A stretch of 64,000 nt of DNA from Flintibacter sp. KGMB00164 (GCF_008727735.1 NZ_CP044227.1:1488001-1552000), one strand, 5' to 3'; counted from the stretch's first letter, positions 25,102 through 34,255 are shown. Notes: generated from the sequence alone by a model not told the origin. Program-made: numbers and translations.

Positions 25102-26301
25102 ATGAAAGAGTTGTCCCGGATTGCACTGGCCATCGAGCCTTCTGCCACCATGGCCATTGACTCCATGTTCAAGCAGATGAAGGCTGACGGTTTGGATGTC
25201 ATCGGCTTTGGTGCCGGTGAGCCTGATTTCCCCACTCCCGATTACATTAAGGAGGTTGGTATCCAGGCCATCCAGAATAACGACACCAAGTATACGCCTT
25301 CTGTGGGCACCGTGGCCCTGCGCAAGGCCATCTGCCAGCGTCTGAAGGAGGACTGCGGCGTGGAGTACACCCCCGCTGAGGTGGCTGTCTCCAACGGTGC
25401 TAAGCCCTGCGTCTATGTGGCTCTGCGCGCTCTGGTGAACCCCGGCGACGAGGTCATCCTGCCTGCTCCTTACTGGGTCAGCTACATTGAGCTCATCCGC
25501 ATGGTGGGCGGCGTGCCCGTGGTGGTGGAGGCTACCGAGGCCGAGCACTTCAAGATCACTCCTGAGAAGCTCTCCGCTGCCATCACCCCCAAGACCAAGT
25601 GCATGATCCTCAACAACCCCTCCAACCCCACCGGCATGATGTACAGCCGCAAGGAGCTGGAGGAGATCGCCAAGGTCTGTGTGGAGAAGGACATCTATGT
25701 TATCTCCGACGAGATCTACTACCGCTTGGCCTATGACAACGAGGAGTTTGTCAGCTTCGCCGCTCTGGGCGAGGATGTGAAGGCCCGCACCCTGCTGGTC
25801 AACGGCGTGTCCAAGTCCTATGCCATGACTGGCTGGCGTATCGGCTACGTGGCCGCTCCCGCCGCCATCTCCAAGGTCATCGGCAACTATCTGGGCCACT
25901 GCACTGGTTCTCCCAGCTCCATCTCTCAGGCCGCTGCCGCCGAGGCTCTCTCCGCCTCTCAGGAGACCGTGGAGAAGATGCGTGAGGCCTTTGAGGAGCG
26001 CCGCAACTACATGGTGGAGCGCATGAACCAGATCGAGGGCGTCTCCTGCATCAAGCCCGAGGGTGCTTTCTATGTCATGATGAACATCAGCAAGATCTTC
26101 GGCAAGGAGCTCTTCGGCCACGTCATCAAGGACGCCGACGACTTCGGCAACATGTTCCTGAAGTACGGCAAGGTGGCCGTGGTGCCCGGCACCAGCTTTG
26201 GCGCCCCTGAGTTCATCCGCTGGTCCTACGCCACCTCCATGGAGAACATCAAGGCTGGCCTGGACCGCCTGGAGTGCTTCCTCTCCGGCAAGGAGGTCTG
26301 A
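25102..26301 (+). CDS. Class I/II pyridoxal-phosphate aminotransferase (aspartate-type)
   Basis: A 399-residue fold-type I aminotransferase close to AspC/PatA of Gram-positive bacteria. The cofactor lysine is K238 in SKSYAMTGWRIGY; the NPSNPTG motif (about 173-179) and the final arginine in RWSYATS (about 373) that binds the substrate carboxylate are present. Probable substrates are aspartate or aromatic amino acids with 2-oxoglutarate. It is monocistronic, with a terminator after it. Codon use is extremely regular and GC-rich, as in highly expressed genes. Confidence 0.9.
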   Translation: MKELSRIALAIEPSATMAIDSMFKQMKADGLDVIGFGAGEPDFPTPDYIKEVGIQAIQNNDTKYTPSVGTVALRKAICQRLKEDCGVEYTPAEVAVSNGAKPCVYVALRALVNPGDEVILPAPYWVSYIELIRMVGGVPVVVEATEAEHFKITPEKLSAAITPKTKCMILNNPSNPTGMMYSRKELEEIAKVCVEKDIYVISDEIYYRLAYDNEEFVSFAALGEDVKARTLLVNGVSKSYAMTGWRIGYVAAPAAISKVIGNYLGHCTGSPSSISQAAAAEALSASQETVEKMREAFEERRNYMVERMNQIEGVSCIKPEGAFYVMMNISKIFGKELFGHVIKDADDFGNMFLKYGKVAVVPGTSFGAPEFIRWSYATSMENIKAGLDRLECFLSGKEV

Positions 26302-26302
26302 T

Positions 26303-26362
26303 CTACTTTTCTTGAAAGAAAAGTAGACAAAAGAACTTTGTAGGAAACTTCGTTTCCCCTCT
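26303..26362 (+). repeat. Dispersed repeat core, copy 2, with an extra hairpin
   Basis: The core at 26330-26356 matches 23118-23144 at 25 of 27 positions. It is preceded by a CTACTTTTCT-TGAA-AGAAAAGTAG hairpin (26303-26326), so both copies have hairpins upstream and the same small hairpin within the core. Confidence 0.7.
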
Positions 26363-26392
26363 AAGCTCGTTTAAGCCCGTTATAAAAGCATC

Positions 26393-26430
26393 ACGTGGGA
26401 GTGACATTCTTCGTCGCTCCCACGTTTTTT
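26393..26430 (+). terminator. Terminator after the aminotransferase gene
   Basis: ACGTGGGAGTGAC and GTCGCTCCCACGT arms (one mispair), then TTTTTTATT. Confidence 0.88.
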
Positions 26431-26482
26431 ATTGTCACGGAATGGGCGGGCCGCATAGGATAGGCGGAAAGGGGAGAGGACC

Positions 26483-26980
26483 ATGCCGCTCATACCATAC
26501 GACCGGGACGCGGCGGTGCGCTATGCCCACCGCTGGGCCTTCAGCCGAAATCCGCGATTTTATAATTTTGATGAATTGGGGGGCGACTGCACCAACTTCG
26601 CCTCCCAGTGTCTCTACGCCGGGACGGGGATCATGAATTACACCCCAGATTTGGGCTGGTACTACATTGGCCCAAACAACAAAGCTCCCGCCTGGACGGG
26701 AGTACCCTATTTTTATAATTTTCTCACCCGCAAGCAGGAAAACCGGGGACCGGTGGGGGTGTCCGCCTCCATAGAGGACCTTCTGCCCGGGGATTTCGTC
26801 CAGCTCCGCTTTGCCGGGGATGAGTTTGGACACACCCCTGTTGTGGTAGAGGTAGGTTTCCCCGCCACGTTGGAGAATGTGTTAGTGGCCGCCCACAGCC
26901 AGGATTCCGACTTCCGCCCCCTCAACACCTATAACGTCCAGGACATGCGATTCATCCATATTTTAGGCAGCAGAAAATAA
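26483..26980 (+). CDS. Amidase_6-type putative peptidoglycan-associated protein
   Basis: A 165-residue single-domain protein of the putative amidase (Amidase_6) family, an NlpC/P60-like cysteine-protease fold. GGDCTNFASQC (about 33-43) carries the candidate nucleophile Cys, and the GHTPVVVEV (about 114) supplies the histidine. It has no signal peptide, which suggests action in the mother cell or forespore, as for other clostridial members, or a non-classical export. The start at 26483 follows GGGGAGAGG. No operon partners. Confidence 0.78.
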   Translation: MPLIPYDRDAAVRYAHRWAFSRNPRFYNFDELGGDCTNFASQCLYAGTGIMNYTPDLGWYYIGPNNKAPAWTGVPYFYNFLTRKQENRGPVGVSASIEDLLPGDFVQLRFAGDEFGHTPVVVEVGFPATLENVLVAAHSQDSDFRPLNTYNVQDMRFIHILGSRK

Positions 26981-27004
26981 TTCTCATTATTGATTAAAAA
27001 AGCA

Positions 27005-27033
27005 TTGGCGGAAGGAGCAAAATAGGATACAAT
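27005..27033 (+). promoter_or_regulatory. Promoter of the flavodiiron fusion gene
   Basis: TTGGCG (27005-27010), 17 bases, TACAAT (27028-27033), 44 bases before the ATG. Confidence 0.75.
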
Positions 27034-27076
27034 ACAGGTAAGCCCCCAAACAAACTAACACAAAGGAGAATTGCAC

Positions 27077-29851
27077 ATGGGTATTCTGGAACTCAAGCCC
27101 GGTTTTTATTTTACCGGCGCCCTGGATCACGACCTGCGGGTGTTTGACATCATCATGTACACCGAGTACGGCACCACCTACAATTCCTACGTGCTGAAAA
27201 CTGCCAACCATACCGTTTTATTTGAGACGGCTAAGGCCAAATGCCTGGACAGCTGGCTGGAGAAGGTGGGCTCCATCACCCCCATCGACCAAGTGGACTA
27301 TCTAGTGGTCAGCCACACCGAACCCGACCACAGCGGCAGCGTGGAGCGCCTGCTGGAGCTCAATCCCCGGCTGAAGATCGTGGCCACCGGCTGCGCCATC
27401 AACTTTTTGAAAGAGATCGTCAATCGGGATTTCTACTCCATCGCCATCAAGGACGGTCAGACCCTGGAGTTGGACGATAAGACGCTGGAGTTCATGGTGG
27501 TTCCCAACCTCCACTGGCCCGATACGATGTACACCTATATCCGGGAGGACAAGGTGCTGGTCACCTGTGACTCCTTTGGTTCCCACTACGCCTGCGACGG
27601 TATCCTGGCCAGCGCCGTTACCGACCAGGAGGGCTACTGGAAGGCCACCAAGTATTACTACGACTGCATCATCGGCCCCTTCAAGAGCTTCATGCTGGAC
27701 GCCTTGAAGCGGGTGCGCCCTCTGGAGCTGGAGATGATCTGCCCCGGCCACGGCCCGGTGCTGGACACCGGCATTCCCCACATGCTGGACACCTACGAGC
27801 AGTGGTCCACCGTCATCAATCCCAACCCCCGGCCCACCGTCATCATTCCCTACGTCAGCGCCTACGGCTACACTGGACAGCTGGCTCAGGCCATCGCCCA
27901 GGGTATCACGGACAAGGGCGGCATCGATGTGCGCCTTTATGACATGGTGGAGGCAGATGCCGCCCAGGTGGCCGAAGAACTACTCTACGCCGACGGCTTC
28001 CTGCTGGGCACCCCCACCATCGTGGGCGAGGCCCTCAAGCCCATCTGGGACCTGACCACCGGCATGTTCGCCGGCACCCACGGGGGCAAGGTGGCCTCTG
28101 CCTTCGGCAGCTACGGCTGGAGCGGCGAGGGCGTGCCCCACATCATGGAGCGCCTCAAGCAGCTCAAGCTCAAGACCCTGGAGGGCTTCCGGGTGCGCTT
28201 CAAGCCCAGCGAAGACCAGCTCAAACAGGCCCGGGAATATGGCATGGAGTTTGCCCAGGCTGTGCTGGACAACCTCCATCCCATCCAGCGCGCTCCCAAG
28301 GGGAAGGTGCGCTGCGACGTGTGCGGCGCGGTGTTTGACGCCGATGCGGAGGCCTGTCCCGTCTGTAAGGTTGGCCCCGAGCACTTTGTCCCCCTCACTG
28401 GGGAGGAGAAGGCCCCCAAGGAGGAGCTGGTGCGGTGCAAGGTGTGCGGCGCGGTGTTCGAGTCGGACAAGGAGCGCTGCCCTGTGTGCGGCGTCGGCCC
28501 CGAGTATTACGTGCCCGTGAAGAAGGAGGAGAAGAAGGGCTCCGGCACCCGCAAGCTGGTCAAGTGCCTGGTGTGCGGCGAAATTTTCGACTCCTCTCTG
28601 GACACCTGTCCGGTGTGCGGCGTGGGCCGGGACAAGTTTGTGGAGGTAGAGGTGGAAGAGACCGCCTTCCGCAACGACACTCAGAACACCTACGTCATCC
28701 TGGGCAACGGCTGCGCCGGCGTCAGCGCCGCTCAAGCCATCCGGGAGCGGGACAAGACGGGCCGCATCCTGCTCATCTCCAACGAAGGCCCGGCCTACCA
28801 GCGGCCCATGCTGACCAAGGCCATGCTCTCTGGCCTCACTGCCGACCAGATGGCCCTGCACCCCGCTGGGTGGTATGAGGCACAGAACATCGTCCAGATC
28901 CTGGAGCGCCAGGTGGTGGCAGTGGACACCCAGAATAAGCAGGTGGAGCTGGACGGCGGCTTCAAGCTGCCCTACACCAAGCTCATCTTCGCCCTGGGCA
29001 GCGAGTGCTTCATCCCGCCCATCCCCGGCCACGACAAGCAGGGCGTGGTAGCCATCCGCCGTCTCAGCGACGTGGAGAAGATCCAGGCCATGGGCAATGC
29101 CCTCAAGCAGGCTGTGGTCATCGGCGGCGGCGTGCTGGGACTGGAGGCCGCCTGGGAGCTGCGTAAGGCAGGCATTGAGGTGACCGTCCTGGAGTTGGCC
29201 CCCAAGCTGATGGGCCGTCAGCTGGACGACCAGGCCGCGGCGCTGCTGCTGGACGCCTGCGGAAAGTCTCAGGTCCGGGTGGAGACCGGCGTGCAGATTC
29301 AGTCCATCCAGGGCGGCGAGACCGTCACCGGCGTGGAGCTGGGCAGCGGCGAGATCATCCCCGCCCAGCTGGTGGTGGTGTCTGCCGGCGTGCGTGCCAA
29401 CACCGCCATCGCCCAGAGCGCGGGCATCGAGATCGACCGGGCCATTGTGGTCAACGAGCGCATGGAGACCAACCTGCCCGGCGTGTACGCCTGCGGCGAC
29501 TGCGCCCAGTATCAGGGGGTCAACTACGCCCTGTGGCCCGAGGCCCAGGAGCAGGGCAAGACAGCGGGGGCCTGCGCCGCCGGAGAGCTGGCGGCCTACC
29601 AGCCCATCGCCCCGGTGCTGGCCTTCCACGGCATGGGCACCGAGCTGTTCTCCCTGGGCGACCCCGGCAAGCAGCCCGGCGTGGAATACAAGACGGTGGA
29701 GGTCCGGGATGAGGCCCGGAATATTCTGGAGCGGTACTACTTCACCGCCGGCAAGCTGTGCGGCGTAATTCTGGCGGGTGACCTCTCCAAGATGGCAGAC
29801 ATGATGGCCGCCATCGACGAGAAGCGCTCTTTTGCCGAGTTCTTCGCCTAA
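27077..29851 (+). CDS. Flavodiiron protein / triple short-rubredoxin / NADH-rubredoxin reductase fusion
   Basis: A 924-residue single-chain oxygen or nitric-oxide reductase. Residues 1-245 are the metallo-beta-lactamase-like core with all diiron ligands in view (HTEPDH, HWPD, CDSFG, GHGP). Residues about 250-395 are a flavodoxin domain. Three short-spaced rubredoxin-like modules start at Cys 413, 454 and 497; each has CxxCG, 10 residues, CPVC. From about 535 an FAD/NAD(H) oxidoreductase follows (ILGNGCAGVSAAQ; second dinucleotide fold VVIGGGVLGLEAA; CGDCAQY). Electrons would flow from NADH through FAD and the rubredoxins to FMN and the diiron site. Class F flavodiiron proteins with one such module are known in clostridia; three in tandem are unusual. 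I chose ATG at 27077. Confidence 0.93.
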   Translation: MGILELKPGFYFTGALDHDLRVFDIIMYTEYGTTYNSYVLKTANHTVLFETAKAKCLDSWLEKVGSITPIDQVDYLVVSHTEPDHSGSVERLLELNPRLKIVATGCAINFLKEIVNRDFYSIAIKDGQTLELDDKTLEFMVVPNLHWPDTMYTYIREDKVLVTCDSFGSHYACDGILASAVTDQEGYWKATKYYYDCIIGPFKSFMLDALKRVRPLELEMICPGHGPVLDTGIPHMLDTYEQWSTVINPNPRPTVIIPYVSAYGYTGQLAQAIAQGITDKGGIDVRLYDMVEADAAQVAEELLYADGFLLGTPTIVGEALKPIWDLTTGMFAGTHGGKVASAFGSYGWSGEGVPHIMERLKQLKLKTLEGFRVRFKPSEDQLKQAREYGMEFAQAVLDNLHPIQRAPKGKVRCDVCGAVFDADAEACPVCKVGPEHFVPLTGEEKAPKEELVRCKVCGAVFESDKERCPVCGVGPEYYVPVKKEEKKGSGTRKLVKCLVCGEIFDSSLDTCPVCGVGRDKFVEVEVEETAFRNDTQNTYVILGNGCAGVSAAQAIRERDKTGRILLISNEGPAYQRPMLTKAMLSGLTADQMALHPAGWYEAQNIVQILERQVVAVDTQNKQVELDGGFKLPYTKLIFALGSECFIPPIPGHDKQGVVAIRRLSDVEKIQAMGNALKQAVVIGGGVLGLEAAWELRKAGIEVTVLELAPKLMGRQLDDQAAALLLDACGKSQVRVETGVQIQSIQGGETVTGVELGSGEIIPAQLVVVSAGVRANTAIAQSAGIEIDRAIVVNERMETNLPGVYACGDCAQYQGVNYALWPEAQEQGKTAGACAAGELAAYQPIAPVLAFHGMGTELFSLGDPGKQPGVEYKTVEVRDEARNILERYYFTAGKLCGVILAGDLSKMADMMAAIDEKRSFAEFFA

Positions 29852-29864
29852 ATCATCACCTCTT

Positions 29865-29898
29865 TCCCGGCTGAGCATCCGCTCAGCCGGGAATTTTT
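29865..29898 (+). terminator. Terminator after the flavodiiron gene
   Basis: TCCCGGCTGAGC and GCTCAGCCGGGA perfect arms around ATCC, then ATTTTTTC. Confidence 0.92.
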
Positions 29899-29908
29899 TC
29901 TTCTTCCA

Positions 29909-29938
29909 TTGACATAGACTCGGATGGGCTGATAAGAT
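29909..29938 (+). promoter_or_regulatory. Promoter of the cobalamin-riboswitch operon
   Basis: TTGACA (29909-29914), 18 bases, TAAGAT (29933-29938). Confidence 0.8.
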
Positions 29939-29954
29939 AGAGCGTACACAAAAA

Positions 29955-30201
29955 TCAGCCCCTTCAGTGCCCAGCCTCGCCGCTGGGGTAAAAGGAAATC
30001 GGGTGCAAGTCCCGAGCGATCCGGTCACTGTAAGCGAGGAGTCCGCCGCAGGATGCCATTGCCTGGCCACCAAGGCCGGGTGAGAAGGCGCGGCGGGCGC
30101 CGATCCGCAAGCCAGGAAGCCTGCTGAGGGAGCCATGGTGGGTATCTTCCGCAGAAAGTAGCCCCATCTGGATTTTTGGGCGGTTTGCTGCGCCCATTTT
30201 T
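29955..30201 (+). ncRNA. Cobalamin (B12) riboswitch with terminator-type expression platform
   Basis: The conserved AdoCbl-aptamer landmarks appear in order: AAAGGAAATCGGGTGCAAGT (about 29990), the TCACTGTAAGCG segment (about 30025) and the B12 box AAGCCAGGAAGCCTGC (about 30109-30124). Downstream, TGGGCG and CGCCCA arms (about 30176-30196) followed by TTTTT form a terminator, and a further hairpin TGCCTGCTT/GAAGCAGGCA lies at about 30205-30230. Binding of B12 should stop transcription of the following importer operon. Confidence 0.92.
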
Positions 30202-30292
30202 CCGATGCCTGCTTTCTCCGGGAAGCAGGCATTTCTGCTTACCGAGAGGCAGGACATCTCGATGCGCAAGATACAAAAAGAAAGGAGATCGT

Positions 30293-31330
30293 ATGAATAC
30301 CTGGAAACGCCCCCTGTCCGCGCTGCTGGCCCTGTCGCTGGCTCTCACTCTGTCCGCATGCAGCGGACAACCTGTGTCGGATACTTCCGGCTCCCAAAGC
30401 ACATCCTCTGTTGTCTCGGACAACTCCGATGGCTACTATCCTGTCACTATCACCAATTACAACTACGCCGGGGAAGAGGTAAGCTACACCTACAACGAAG
30501 CACCCCAGCGGGTGCTGGCTGTCTATCAAGGCTGCATCGAGACCATGATCGCCCTGGGACTGGAGGACCACGTCATTGCCAGCTACGGCCTGGACAACGA
30601 GGTAAAGCCGGAGTGGCAGGATGGATTCTCCAAAATGCACTACGATGACTCCGTTTTTGCCCCGGATAAAGAGACTGTCACTCTGATGGAACCCGATTTT
30701 ATCTTCTCCTGGGGCTCCTACTTTGGAGACAAAAAGCTGGGAGACGTGGATGCCTGGAATGAGAAGGGTGTGGGGACCTATATGAACTCCAACACGGTCC
30801 CCGGCGGCACCCGCACCCTGGAAAACGAGTACACCGACATTCTGAACATCGGAAAGATCTTCCACGTGGAGGACAAGGCCCAGGCTCTGGGGGACGAGAT
30901 GAAGGCTCAGGTAGCTGACACTCTGTCCGCAGTACAGGGACAGAGCCCGGTGAAAGTGGCGGTGGTGGAGCCCATCAGCGGCAGCATCACCAACTATGGA
31001 GCCAAGTCCCTGGCGGGGGACATGGTGACCGCCCTGGGCGGGGAGCTGGCCATGCCCCAGGCCGACTCCATCAGCAAGGAGGACCTGGTGGCCGCCGACC
31101 CGGAGGTTATCTTTGTGGTGTACATGGCCTACTCCGGCGACGATCCGGAAAGCGTGAAGCGTGAGCAGATGTCCCTCATTCAGGATGACCCCGCCCTTCA
31201 GAGCCTGCAGGCGGTCAAGAACGGTAACGTCCATCTCATCATGTTGGGCGACATGTACGCCAGCGGTCCCCGGACTCTGGACGGCCTGAAGACCCTGGCC
31301 CAAGGCATGTACCCGGAGCTGAGCCTGTGA
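30293..31330 (+). CDS. Cobamide ABC transporter substrate-binding lipoprotein (BtuF-like)
   Basis: A 345-residue lipoprotein with lipobox LTLSAC (Cys about 23), then a helical-backbone binding-protein fold that begins at VTITNYNYAGEEVSYTYNEAPQRV. The B12 riboswitch in its leader makes cobamide or a B12 precursor the probable ligand; corrinoid-regulated siderophore-like binding proteins of this type also occur. The ATG at 30293 follows AAAGGAGA by 6 bases. It is the first gene of a three-gene importer operon and its stop overlaps the permease GTG start. Confidence 0.88.
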   Translation: MNTWKRPLSALLALSLALTLSACSGQPVSDTSGSQSTSSVVSDNSDGYYPVTITNYNYAGEEVSYTYNEAPQRVLAVYQGCIETMIALGLEDHVIASYGLDNEVKPEWQDGFSKMHYDDSVFAPDKETVTLMEPDFIFSWGSYFGDKKLGDVDAWNEKGVGTYMNSNTVPGGTRTLENEYTDILNIGKIFHVEDKAQALGDEMKAQVADTLSAVQGQSPVKVAVVEPISGSITNYGAKSLAGDMVTALGGELAMPQADSISKEDLVAADPEVIFVVYMAYSGDDPESVKREQMSLIQDDPALQSLQAVKNGNVHLIMLGDMYASGPRTLDGLKTLAQGMYPELSL

Positions 31331-32376
31331 GTCGGAACGGAAAAGCACGCCTGGCCCTGGTGATCCTAGCCGCCGCCCTCATCTTATCCCTGGGACTGGC
31401 GGTGAGCGTGGGTTCCATGGCCATCCCCATGGGGGACGTATACCAGGTGATGGCCTACGAGCTCTTTGGCCTGGGAGACGGCAGTCAATGGGGCAGCGGA
31501 GGGGTCCACGACGTGGTGTGGCTCATCCGCCTGCCCCGGCTGGTGCTGGCGGCGGCCACGGGCGCTGGCCTGGGTCTGTGCGGCGCGGTGATGCAGGCCA
31601 TGGTCCAGAACACCATGGCCGACCCCTACATCCTGGGCGTGTCCTCTGGAGCCTATCTGGGAGCCGCCCTGGCATTGACCGCTGGGGCGGGCACCGCTCT
31701 GGGCGGCAATGCCATGGGGTTATTTGGCGCAGTGGGGGCCTTTCTGGCCGCTGCGGCGGTACTCCTACTGTCCCGGCTGGGAGGACGCTCCACGCCAATA
31801 AAACTGCTGCTGTCCGGCGTAGCTCTCAGCGCGGTGTGCTCCGCCCTGGGTAACTTCTGTATTGTACTGGAAAACGACGACCACGCCGCTGCCGCCCTGG
31901 TGCAGTGGACCATGGGGGGCATGGGGGCAGCCAACTGGCCGGGCAACGCCATCGCCTGTGGCGTGGTGGTATCGGGCGGGCTGTTCTTCTGGAGCCAGTA
32001 CCGCACCCTGAACCTGATGCTGCTGGGCGATGACTGCGCCGGTACCCTGGGGGTAGAGTTGGCCGGCCGGCGGCTCATGTACCTGCTGGTGGTGGCCGCT
32101 ATGGTGGGAGTACTGGTATACCAGGCGGGGATGGTGGGCTTTGTGGGCCTTATCATTCCCCACGGGGTGCGGCTGCTCTTCGGCAGCGACCACCGCACCC
32201 TGCTGCCTCTGGCAGGACTGACTGGGGCTGTCTTTCTGGTGTGGATGGATGTGCTGTGCCGGGTGGTGCTGCCGGGCAACGAAATTCCCATCGGTATCCT
32301 CACCGCCCTGGTGGGTGCGCCGGTATTTCTGGCACTGCTGGCCCGGCGGCGGTACGGATTTGGAGGTGAGGTGTGA
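31327..32376 (+). CDS. Cobamide ABC transporter permease (BtuC/FecCD)
   Basis: A 349-residue FecCD/BtuC permease with about ten membrane helices. LIRLPRLVLAAATGAGLGLCG (near 60), the LGDDCAGTLGVELAG coupling region (near 235) and MVGFVGLIIPHGVRLLFG (near 270) are typical. It starts with GTG at 31327 that overlaps the binding-protein stop. It is only moderately similar by eye to the permease at 6.8 kb, so the two operons are not recent copies. Confidence 0.88.
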   Translation: MSRNGKARLALVILAAALILSLGLAVSVGSMAIPMGDVYQVMAYELFGLGDGSQWGSGGVHDVVWLIRLPRLVLAAATGAGLGLCGAVMQAMVQNTMADPYILGVSSGAYLGAALALTAGAGTALGGNAMGLFGAVGAFLAAAAVLLLSRLGGRSTPIKLLLSGVALSAVCSALGNFCIVLENDDHAAAALVQWTMGGMGAANWPGNAIACGVVVSGGLFFWSQYRTLNLMLLGDDCAGTLGVELAGRRLMYLLVVAAMVGVLVYQAGMVGFVGLIIPHGVRLLFGSDHRTLLPLAGLTGAVFLVWMDVLCRVVLPGNEIPIGILTALVGAPVFLALLARRRYGFGGEV

Positions 32377-33137
32377 TGGACCTGCTGGCCCAAGACCTGC
32401 AAGTTACCCTGGAGGAAAACCACATTCTGAATGGAGTAATCCTGGAGGCCGGGGCAGGGGAGCTGGTGGGAGTCATCGGCCCCAACGGCAGCGGCAAAAG
32501 CACCCTCCTCAAATGCCTCTACCGTCAACTGGTCCCTCAGGGGGGCGCGGTGTATCTCAATGGTCGGGATTTAACCAGGGAGAGCCGCCGGGAGAGCGCC
32601 AAGAAAATTGGAGTCGTAGCCCAGCACAACGATAAGGGATTTGACTTTACCGTTCTTGACATGGTACTTCTGGGCCGTTCTCCCCATAAAAAAGCCCTGG
32701 AACGGGACAACCTTGCAGACTACGCCATCGCCCATCAGGCACTGCGGGAGGTGGGGATGGAGGAGCTGGCAAACCGCTCCATGGCCACCCTCTCCGGCGG
32801 AGAGCGCCAGCGGGTCATTTTGGCCCGTGCCTTGGCCCAGCAGACCCCTGTCCTCATTCTGGACGAGCCCACCAACCACCTGGATGTGCAGTACCAGCTC
32901 CAGCTCATGGAGCTTGTAAAGGGAGTAAGCTGTACCGTTGTTGCCGCCCTCCACGACCTGAATTTAGCCGCTATGTACTGCCAGCGGCTCTATCTGCTGG
33001 ACGAGGGTAGAGTAGTGGCCCAAGGTACCCCGGAGCAGGTACTTACCCCGGAGCGTATAAGCGCGGTGTACGGCGTGCGAGCGGAGGTAGTGTCCGCTTC
33101 TGACGGACATCTAAGGGTGTTATTTTACCCTCGGTGA
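32376..33137 (+). CDS. Cobamide ABC transporter ATPase (BtuD-type)
   Basis: A 253-residue ABC ATPase: Walker A GPNGSGKST (about 37), signature LSGGERQR (about 142) and Walker B VLILDEP (about 164), followed by NHLDVQYQ. The C-terminal part is a divergent 40-residue tail. The ATG at 32376 is 7 bases after GGAGGTG and overlaps the permease stop; the GTG one codon earlier has worse spacing. It completes the riboswitch-controlled BtuFCD-like operon. Confidence 0.9.
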   Translation: MDLLAQDLQVTLEENHILNGVILEAGAGELVGVIGPNGSGKSTLLKCLYRQLVPQGGAVYLNGRDLTRESRRESAKKIGVVAQHNDKGFDFTVLDMVLLGRSPHKKALERDNLADYAIAHQALREVGMEELANRSMATLSGGERQRVILARALAQQTPVLILDEPTNHLDVQYQLQLMELVKGVSCTVVAALHDLNLAAMYCQRLYLLDEGRVVAQGTPEQVLTPERISAVYGVRAEVVSASDGHLRVLFYPR

Positions 33138-33152
33138 AGGAAAATTTCTCCT

Positions 33153-33181
33153 TGCCAGAACCGCCCTGTTGGGGTATGGTT
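33153..33181 (+). promoter_or_regulatory. Possible promoter of the rmlB gene
   Basis: TTGCCA (33153-33158), 17 bases, TATGGT (33176-33181), 29 bases before the ATG. No terminator separates the ATPase gene, so read-through from the B12 operon is also possible. Confidence 0.55.
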
Positions 33182-33210
33182 AGGACAGAAAACCACGGGG
33201 AGGGACACAC

Positions 33211-34194
33211 ATGACGCTGCTGGTTACCGGCGGAGCCGGATTCATCGGGAGCAACTTCATCTTCTATTGGCTCAAACACCACCCGGAGGACCAGGTAGTC
33301 TGTCTGGATAAGCTGACCTATGCGGGAAACCTGGCTACCCTGGTCCCGGTGATGGACCATCCCAGCTTTCGCTTTGTGCGGGGAGATATCTGCGACCGGG
33401 CAGCGGTGAAACGACTCTTTGAGGAGGAGCAGCCCCAGGCAGTGATCAACTTTGCCGCCGAGAGCCATGTGGACCGCTCCATCCAGGCCCCGGAGGTCTT
33501 TTTGCAGACCAACGTGCTGGGCACCCAGGTGCTGCTGGACGCCTGCTGCGCCCACGGCGGGGTGCGCTTTCATCAGGTGTCCACCGACGAGGTCTACGGC
33601 GACCTGCCCCTGGACCGCCCCGACCTGCTCTTTACCGAGGAGAGCCCCTTGCGGCCCAGCAGCCCGTACAGTGCCTCCAAGGCTGGGGCCGACCTGCTGG
33701 CCCTGGCCTATTTCCGTACCTACGGTCTGCCCGTGACGGTGAGCCGCTGCTCCAACAACTACGGTCCCTACCAGTTCCCGGAAAAGCTCATTCCACGGAT
33801 GATCGTCCGAGCGCTGGCCGGAAAAACCTTGCCGGTGTACGGCAGGGGAGAGAACGTGCGGGACTGGCTCCACGTGGACGACCACTGTGCCGCCCTGGAT
33901 GCGATCCTCCAACGCGGTGTGGCTGGGGAGGTCTACAACATCGGAGGCCGCAGCGAGCGCACCAACCTGGAGATCGTAGGCCTCATCTGCCACAGGCTGG
34001 ATGTACCCCCGGAGCAGGTGGTCCATGTGGCCGACCGGAAGGGCCACGACAAGCGCTACGCCATCGACAGCGGAAAGCTGTCCTCCCAGCTGGGCTGGCA
34101 GCCTCAGGTGTCCTTTGACCAGGGGATGGATGAGACCATCAACTGGTATCTGGACCACCGCTACTGGTGGGAGCCCCTGGCGGAGGATGTATGA
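33211..34194 (+). CDS. rfbB: dTDP-glucose 4,6-dehydratase
   Basis: A 327-residue extended short-chain dehydrogenase of the RmlB family. The NAD-binding TGGAGFIGSNFIFYW motif is at residues 6-20, the DKLTYAGN motif near 33, the catalytic TDE triad segment (STDEVYGDL) near 127 and YSASKAGAD near 154. RmlB converts dTDP-glucose to the 4-keto-6-deoxy sugar, the precursor of rhamnose. No rmlA, rmlC or rmlD gene adjoins, so the partner enzymes are encoded elsewhere. A GGGAGGG site precedes the ATG. Confidence 0.9.
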   Translation: MTLLVTGGAGFIGSNFIFYWLKHHPEDQVVCLDKLTYAGNLATLVPVMDHPSFRFVRGDICDRAAVKRLFEEEQPQAVINFAAESHVDRSIQAPEVFLQTNVLGTQVLLDACCAHGGVRFHQVSTDEVYGDLPLDRPDLLFTEESPLRPSSPYSASKAGADLLALAYFRTYGLPVTVSRCSNNYGPYQFPEKLIPRMIVRALAGKTLPVYGRGENVRDWLHVDDHCAALDAILQRGVAGEVYNIGGRSERTNLEIVGLICHRLDVPPEQVVHVADRKGHDKRYAIDSGKLSSQLGWQPQVSFDQGMDETINWYLDHRYWWEPLAEDV

Positions 34195-34226
34195 AAAAAG
34201 ACATTCCGATAAAAAATTTCTCGCTG

Positions 34227-34255
34227 TTGACAAACAAATCTTTTTGTGCTAAGAT
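34227..34255 (+). promoter_or_regulatory. Promoter of the trp operon
   Basis: TTGACA (34227-34232), 17 bases, TAAGAT (34250-34255), directly before the T-box leader. Confidence 0.88.

Noticed and set aside
27980-30232. A 750-codon minus-strand frame opposite the flavodiiron fusion and the B12 riboswitch
   Set aside because: Low-complexity product and it runs through a terminator and the riboswitch; the plus-strand gene and RNA are clearly real.
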